DNA from: an uncultured Duncaniella sp.
Lineage (GTDB): Bacteria > Bacteroidota > Bacteroidia > Bacteroidales > Muribaculaceae
Length of the DNA: 64,000 nucleotides
Direction of reading: 5' to 3'
Assembly (NCBI GenBank): GCA_910577335.1
Contig: CAJTMJ010000012.1
Location: forward strand, 1 to 64,000
Shown here: in pieces, positions 59,550 to 64,000 of the stretch
Numbering within the stretch: position 1 is the stretch's first letter
Layout: each line of letters starts with the position of its first letter
Notes under the pieces: generated by a model
Databases searched by the model: none
What the model was told of the DNA's origin: nothing
The model's input: only the letters and a program-made list of their open reading frames with translations
Program-made: the position numbers and the translations under genes

Positions 59550-60785
59550 ATGTCACGTAAATTATTTAAACAGATACGCAACGAGTGGAAATCAAACATC
59601 TGGTTGGCTTTGGAGCTACTGGTGGTTTCTGTGGTGTTGTGGTATATTCTTGACAATTTTTATGTCAATTACAAGATATTGTCTATGCCGTTAGGGTTTG
59701 ATGTGGAGCATTGTTATAAGTTGACATTTGATGATGTCACAGACAAGAGCCCGGACTATATTCCCGACCAGTCCCGACAGGATAGACTTGAGGAAAAGCT
59801 GACAATACTTGACCGTCTGCAGCATCATCCGATAGTCGAGGCTGCCGCATTGTCAAACAATTCGCATCCTTACAACGGGTCAAATTCCGGCTCATTCGTA
59901 TGGAGAGACACTTTTCAGACAACAGGCTATACTATAAGACGTGTTGTAACGCCCGATTTCATGAAAGTTTTCCGTTATCAGGGCACACGCGGGGAAACTC
60001 CCGAACAGCTTTCACGTATGCTTGAGGAAGAGAAAGTCATCACAAGCAATAACCTTTTCAAGCGACAGAACGCAAGGATGACCGATTTTGTCGGCAAGGA
60101 GCTGTGGGTGGACGATACGGCAAATGTTAAAGTGCTTGGAGCGTCATTGATAGGTCCGAGATACAACGATTTTACTGATTTTGATCATACCATATTCTGG
60201 AAAGCCGGGAACCGAGAGATACTGTGGTGCGATGAATATACCATAAGGGTTAAACCCGAAATGGACAAAAATGTTGAGGAGAGTTTGATGAACCAAGCTG
60301 AAACCATGTTCCATGTCGGAAATAAATTGCTGGTGAATGTGCAGTCGTTCAAGGATATAAGGAGAATTGTACAGCAGAATAATTGGAATAGCGTCTGGCA
60401 GATGGCTGTCGGTATGGGCTTCCTGCTTCTCAATATATTCCTCGGGTTGTTCGGCACATTCTGGTTCCGCACACAGCAGCGTGTCAACGAGATAGCCATA
60501 CGCAAGGCTATGGGCGCAACCAACTGGGAGATATGCCGGCGACTTCTGTCGGAAGGGCTTCTGTTGCTGTTAGTGATAACGCCGTTTGCTTTCGGAATTG
60601 ACTGCCTGTTGGCATACTTTGAGATGAACCAGTACTATGACGGCGGTTACTTCGGATGGGATCGTGTCGCCATCTGTGCCGCAGGGGCGGCAGCGCTTGT
60701 CGCTCTGATGATCATAGCCGGAGTGTGGTTCCCCGCTTCGAGAGCCGAGAAGGTAGACCCCGCCATCGCCCTTAAAGACGAATAA
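59550..60785 (+). CDS. FtsX/MacB-type permease 4 (type B)
   Basis: A 411-residue type B permease, a paralogue of permease 2. It has the start RKLFKQIRNEWKSNIW, LLNIFLGLFGTFWFRTQQRVNE and the end AEKVDPAIALKDE. It lies 21 nt after permease 3 and 33 nt before the TolC-type gene. The pairs keep the same order (A then B), and the charged end motifs are conserved between them. Confidence 0.93.
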   Translation: MSRKLFKQIRNEWKSNIWLALELLVVSVVLWYILDNFYVNYKILSMPLGFDVEHCYKLTFDDVTDKSPDYIPDQSRQDRLEEKLTILDRLQHHPIVEAAALSNNSHPYNGSNSGSFVWRDTFQTTGYTIRRVVTPDFMKVFRYQGTRGETPEQLSRMLEEEKVITSNNLFKRQNARMTDFVGKELWVDDTANVKVLGASLIGPRYNDFTDFDHTIFWKAGNREILWCDEYTIRVKPEMDKNVEESLMNQAETMFHVGNKLLVNVQSFKDIRRIVQQNNWNSVWQMAVGMGFLLLNIFLGLFGTFWFRTQQRVNEIAIRKAMGATNWEICRRLLSEGLLLLLVITPFAFGIDCLLAYFEMNQYYDGGYFGWDRVAICAAGAAALVALMIIAGVWFPASRAEKVDPAIALKDE

Positions 60786-60818
60786 TAAACAGCTTCTAAT
60801 ACAAATTTAAGATTTGAA

Positions 60819-62288
60819 ATGAAACGATACCTGCTTTTAATAGTATATGTGCTTATAGCGTTGCTGATGCTCGCACAGGAAAGCGTCACGCTGACGCTTG
60901 ACGATGCGATAATTCGTGCTCGCCGTCAGAGTGTCAATGCCGCTGTGGCTCTCAACGAGCTGCGACAGGCTTATTGGGAGTACCGCACATATCGTGCCGA
61001 CCTTTTGCCGGAGGTGACCTTCACCGCTACTATCCCGTCGTATCGCAAGCAGTATTCATCCTATCAGTTTGACAATGGTGAATTCGGGTTTGTGCGCAAC
61101 AATTACATGGATATATCGGGTAAACTGTCACTTTCGCAGAAGATATGGGCTACCGGCGGTACACTGTCGCTGAACTCCGACTTGGATTATCTGCGCCAGT
61201 TCAGCGGCAACGTCTACAACCGCTTTATGTCGATACCTGTGTCGTTGACTTTGAATCAGCCGATATTCGGTGTCAACACAGTGAAGTGGGATCGTAAGAT
61301 AGAGCCTGTGCGCTACAATGAGGCTAAGGCTGAGTTCCTGAGCGCTACCGAGGAGGTGGCTATGAATACCATCGGTTATTTCTTCAATCTGTTGTCTGCC
61401 CGTGAGGCTGTGTCTATTGCCAAGCAGAACCTTGACAATGCCGTGCGCCTGCACGAAGTGGCAAAGGTGAAGCGTGAGATGGGGCAGATAAGTCAGAACG
61501 ACCTTCTGCAGATGGAGCTTAACGAGCTTAATGCCCGCTCTACACTTACCGATGCGGAGTCGAACATGAAGAGCCACATGTTCCGTCTGCGCTCGTTCCT
61601 TGACTATGGCGAGGATGTGGAGATAGAGCCTATAATCCCTGAGGATATTCCGCATGTGGACATCACATTTAATGACGCTTTGGAAAAGGCTTTGGAAAAC
61701 AATAAGTTTGCCAAAAACCTGCGCCGCCGTCAGCTTGAGGCTGATTATGCCGTTGCTAAGGCTAAAGGTGACATGCGCCAGATAAATCTGTTCGCTCAGA
61801 TAGGTTACACCGGTGTAGGCAATGAGTTTGACGGGGCTTACAAGGGTCTGAAGGATAATCAGATAGTGGAAATAGGGGTGAGCATACCTATACTTGACTG
61901 GGGCAAGCGCCGCGGCAAGGTGAAGGTGGCTGAGAGCAACCGTCAGGTTGTGGAGAGCAATTTGCGCCTTGAGGCTCAGAACTTCAATCAGGATATTTTC
62001 ATACTTGTGGAGCGGTTTAACAACCAGCAGGAGCAGTTGAAGATTGCCATCCGTGCCGATGAGATTGCTCAGAAGCGCTACGACACTAATGTGGAGACTT
62101 ATCTTATAGGTAAAATATCCACTCTCGACCTCAATGACTCGCAGGTCAAGAAGGATGAGTCACGTCAGGATTATTTCCAAGAGCTGTATGCCTATTGGAA
62201 TTATTATTACCAGCTGCGTTCATTAACTCTCTGGGACTATAGCACCAATGCTCCCCTGTCAGCCGACTTCGACAAAATCCTGAAGTAA
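60819..62288 (+). CDS. TolC-type outer-membrane channel
   Basis: A 489-residue outer-membrane efflux protein. It has a signal peptide (LLLIVYVLIALLMLAQ) and the two TolC repeats of long helices: NELRQAYWEYRTYRADLLPEV, then AREAVSIAKQNLDNAVRLHEVAKVKREMGQISQNDLLQMELNEL, the motif RLRSFLDYGEDV, and the second half FNQDIFILVERFNNQQEQL. It completes the exporter as the outer-membrane exit duct. It is the last gene of the operon; a strong terminator follows about 90 nt later. Confidence 0.94.
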   Translation: MKRYLLLIVYVLIALLMLAQESVTLTLDDAIIRARRQSVNAAVALNELRQAYWEYRTYRADLLPEVTFTATIPSYRKQYSSYQFDNGEFGFVRNNYMDISGKLSLSQKIWATGGTLSLNSDLDYLRQFSGNVYNRFMSIPVSLTLNQPIFGVNTVKWDRKIEPVRYNEAKAEFLSATEEVAMNTIGYFFNLLSAREAVSIAKQNLDNAVRLHEVAKVKREMGQISQNDLLQMELNELNARSTLTDAESNMKSHMFRLRSFLDYGEDVEIEPIIPEDIPHVDITFNDALEKALENNKFAKNLRRRQLEADYAVAKAKGDMRQINLFAQIGYTGVGNEFDGAYKGLKDNQIVEIGVSIPILDWGKRRGKVKVAESNRQVVESNLRLEAQNFNQDIFILVERFNNQQEQLKIAIRADEIAQKRYDTNVETYLIGKISTLDLNDSQVKKDESRQDYFQELYAYWNYYYQLRSLTLWDYSTNAPLSADFDKILK

Positions 62289-62380
62289 CAGCGCAAAACC
62301 TTGCGCCCGCAACAGGCAATGACATTGATTTTATAGTCATGTAGCTCAATAAATGTTTCTTAACCAATAAATTGAATGTA

Positions 62381-62428
62381 ATCTTTGCAAATCGTCGATG
62401 CAATCGACGATTTGCAAAGATTTTTATT
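62381..62428 (+). terminator. Intrinsic terminator of the exporter operon
   Basis: A perfect 19-bp stem, ATCTTTGCAAATCGTCGAT (62381-62399) with its complement (62403-62421), and a GCA loop. TTTTATTAA follows. Confidence 0.9.
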
Positions 62429-62499
62429 AAGCTTCTGATTCTAAGGCTGCTACATCACTGAATCTACTGACCCCCATTTCGTGGCGGCGGGGGTAGGAA

Positions 62500-62537
62500 A
62501 TAAAAAAATCGCCTTACAACATTTGTTGTAAGGCGAT
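62500..62537 (-). terminator. Terminator of the tRNA-fMet gene
   Basis: A perfect 14-bp stem, ATCGCCTTACAACA (62508-62521) with TGTTGTAAGGCGAT (62524-62537). A T-rich run follows on the minus strand. Confidence 0.9.
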
Positions 62538-62549
62538 TGACCTTTTTAG

Positions 62550-62621
<72 letters not shown>

Positions 62622-62635
62622 ATGTTTCAGTGGTG

Positions 62636-62666
62636 CAAAGGTAGGCATTATATTTGAGGTAACAAA
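62636..62666 (-). promoter_or_regulatory. Promoter of the tRNA-fMet gene
   Basis: On the minus strand, TTTG (62666-62663), 19 nt, then TACCTTTG (62643-62636), a full consensus match. It lies 14 nt before the tRNA 5' end. Confidence 0.85.
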
Positions 62667-62812
62667 ATATTTCATGAAAAATATGAGTTAAAAATGGTTA
62701 ATCGGCTACCGTTGCGTAACAATTTGCTTGATTCAGGTGTTAATTGTTGTGGATTAATGCAGAATAAGTGTTGATTTCACTCCATGCATTTCAAAAATCG
62801 GTGTGGATTTAG

Positions 62813-62820
62813 TAAATTTG
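62813..62820 (+). promoter_or_regulatory. Probable -7 box of the rhomboid genes
   Basis: TAAATTTG matches TAnnTTTG, 29 nt before the rhomboid start. No TTTG at the standard spacing is seen. Confidence 0.5.
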
Positions 62821-62849
62821 CACTTTAAATATTCACCTTAGACATCATT

Positions 62850-63623
62850 ATGCAGACAAGAGGTCCTTTTTTCGGGATGATGCCCCCCGTTACCAAGAAT
62901 TTGATTATCATAAACTTGATAGTCTGGCTCGCCATGTTTGTCCTTCCCGGGAAAATAGGGGTAGGATTGGAAAGTTACGGCGGACTACACTTCTGGAAAG
63001 CATCCGACTATAATTTTGCGCAGTATCTCACCTATATGTTCATGCATTCCACCGGAGGCTTTGCGCACATATTTTTTAATATGTTCTCGTTGTGGATGTT
63101 TGGTATAACTCTCGAACGCACTCTCGGCAGTGCCCGTTTCCTGTTCTATTACATCTCATGCGGTGTCGGGGCCGCTATAGTTCAGGAGCTTGTGTGGCAG
63201 CTGACATGGGAGGACACCTTCGTGCGTCTTTTTGCCAACGCCAATCATCTGGACTTCCCCGATGCCCGCATAATGCTTGAACAGATGAGTCACACGCTCG
63301 ACGGACAGCGGTATATAAGCGAAAACCTTAATATGTTTGTGACTATCGGTGCGTCAGGAGCCATCTACGGTGTGCTTCTCGCATTCGGTATACTATATCC
63401 CAACGCTCCGCTTTATCTTTTCTTCATCCCTGTGCCTATCAAAGCGAAATGGATGGTGCTGGGTATGGGCTTGATAGAGGTGCTTATCGGTCTGAGCGAG
63501 GCAGCCGGCAAGAGTGACGGTGTAGCCCACTTTGCTCACCTCGGCGGCATGATATTCGGATTCTTCATAATACTTTACTGGAAGAAGAAAGGCACATTCC
63601 ATGGCGGCTACGGGAATTATTGA
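62850..63623 (+). CDS. Rhomboid family intramembrane serine protease (first)
   Basis: A 257-residue protease that cleaves other membrane proteins within the membrane. The catalytic dyad is visible: Ser169 in GASG and His230 in AHLGG. The oxyanion segment HIFFNMFSLW is also present. Between the early helices and the Ser helix lies a loop of about 45 residues (WEDTFVRLFANANHLDFPDA and on), longer than in GlpG. It has six membrane segments. It overlaps the second rhomboid gene by 23 nt. Confidence 0.94.
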   Translation: MQTRGPFFGMMPPVTKNLIIINLIVWLAMFVLPGKIGVGLESYGGLHFWKASDYNFAQYLTYMFMHSTGGFAHIFFNMFSLWMFGITLERTLGSARFLFYYISCGVGAAIVQELVWQLTWEDTFVRLFANANHLDFPDARIMLEQMSHTLDGQRYISENLNMFVTIGASGAIYGVLLAFGILYPNAPLYLFFIPVPIKAKWMVLGMGLIEVLIGLSEAAGKSDGVAHFAHLGGMIFGFFIILYWKKKGTFHGGYGNY

Positions 63624-64000
63624 TGAAATGCGCCGGGGATTTTCCCGATCGACTATGTTGATGAAGCTTGTGTGGATCAACATAGCCGTGTTTGTGCTGC
63701 TTAGAATCACGGCGATAGTGTGCATGTTTGCCGGTACGCCCGGATTTCTCGAGGAAGTTATGAGGCAGGTGCAGCTTCCGAGCCATCTGTCAACCCTCGC
63801 CACACGTCCTTGGACTGTGATAACATATATGTTCTCGCAGTATGATGTGTTGCACATACTCTTCAATCTGCTGTGGTTCTACTGGTTCGGCACGCTGTTC
63901 CGCATGGTCTCCACGCCGAGGCAGATGCTTGCGTTGTATATCTACGGCGGACTTGGCGGGGCGGTAATGTTCCTTTTGGCATACAACCTCATACCGACAT
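63601..64000 (+). CDS. Rhomboid family protein (second), cut by window edge
   Basis: A partial gene, 133 codons visible with no stop. It starts MAATGIIDEMRRGFSRST; a second ATG lies at 63628. Membrane segments VWINIAVFVLLRITAIV and LALYIYGGLGGAVMFLLAY and the rhomboid block VLHILFNLLWFYWFGTLF are visible. The Ser and His region lies beyond the window, so activity cannot be judged. It overlaps the first rhomboid gene, in a different frame, so the two are probably translationally coupled. Confidence 0.88.
   Translation, partial: MAATGIIDEMRRGFSRSTMLMKLVWINIAVFVLLRITAIVCMFAGTPGFLEEVMRQVQLPSHLSTLATRPWTVITYMFSQYDVLHILFNLLWFYWFGTLFRMVSTPRQMLALYIYGGLGGAVMFLLAYNLIPT

Overview
The window is a 64 kb piece of a Bacteroidota chromosome, order Bacteroidales, most likely a gut member of the Muribaculaceae. 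The family call is an inference. The order is supported by the promoter type (TTTG, 19-21 nt, TAnnTTTG), by families typical of the order (DUF1573, DUF4105, DUF4292, DUF3256, LruC lipoprotein, OstA-like protein, cysteine-tailed FKBP) and by a GT3-type glycogen synthase. Most of it is core genome, with small accessory insertions and unusual repeats between operons.

Layout: 1-7.1 kb carries malic enzyme, a GNAT protein and a four-gene operon (two DUF1573 proteins, MeaB GTPase, Na+/Ca2+ exchanger). 7.1-9.8 kb is an AT-rich accessory patch: a basic repeat-bearing protein, a frameshifted dinD remnant and an AAA ATPase with a small partner (possible defence pair). 10-21.7 kb is envelope and repair: secA, then a five-gene operon (SurA-like PPIase, OstA-like, mutL, DUF4105, an alkaline-phosphatase-fold protein lacking its metal ligands). 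21.9-22.9 kb holds a tight DUF3791-DUF3990-DUF3791 cassette that looks like a toxin-antitoxin module. 23-26 kb is dedA-rpe-queA, with queA greatly enlarged by low-complexity inserts. 26-29.5 kb has a large LruC lipoprotein and a uracil-DNA-glycosylase-like protein. 29.6-34.2 kb is a five-gene minus-strand operon (aspS, Nif3-like, zinc-ribbon protein, FKBP, efp). 34.5-46.2 kb, plus strand, carries dut, a TPR protein, a DUF4292 lipoprotein, an EnvC-like protein, a DEAD-box helicase, DUF3256, yceD-rpmF-fabH, era and a cysteine-desulfidase-like enzyme. 46.3-52.9 kb, minus strand, has a porin with an acid phosphatase, then glycogen phosphorylase and glycogen synthase. 53-62.3 kb is a seven-gene ABC exporter operon (adaptor, one ATPase, four FtsX-type permeases in two pairs, TolC-type channel) behind a sigma-54 promoter with palindromic operators. 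The window ends with an initiator tRNA and two overlapping rhomboid genes, the second cut by the edge.

The most notable non-coding features are: (1) a family of leader hairpins starting with GAACTGATTTA or a close variant in front of dut, the DEAD helicase, DUF3256, era and the LruC lipoprotein; (2) three 87-bp direct repeats, each with a hairpin, upstream of the exporter operon; (3) a short palindromic REP-like element found between genes and also inside the queA reading frame; (4) the sigma-54 promoter and its operators.
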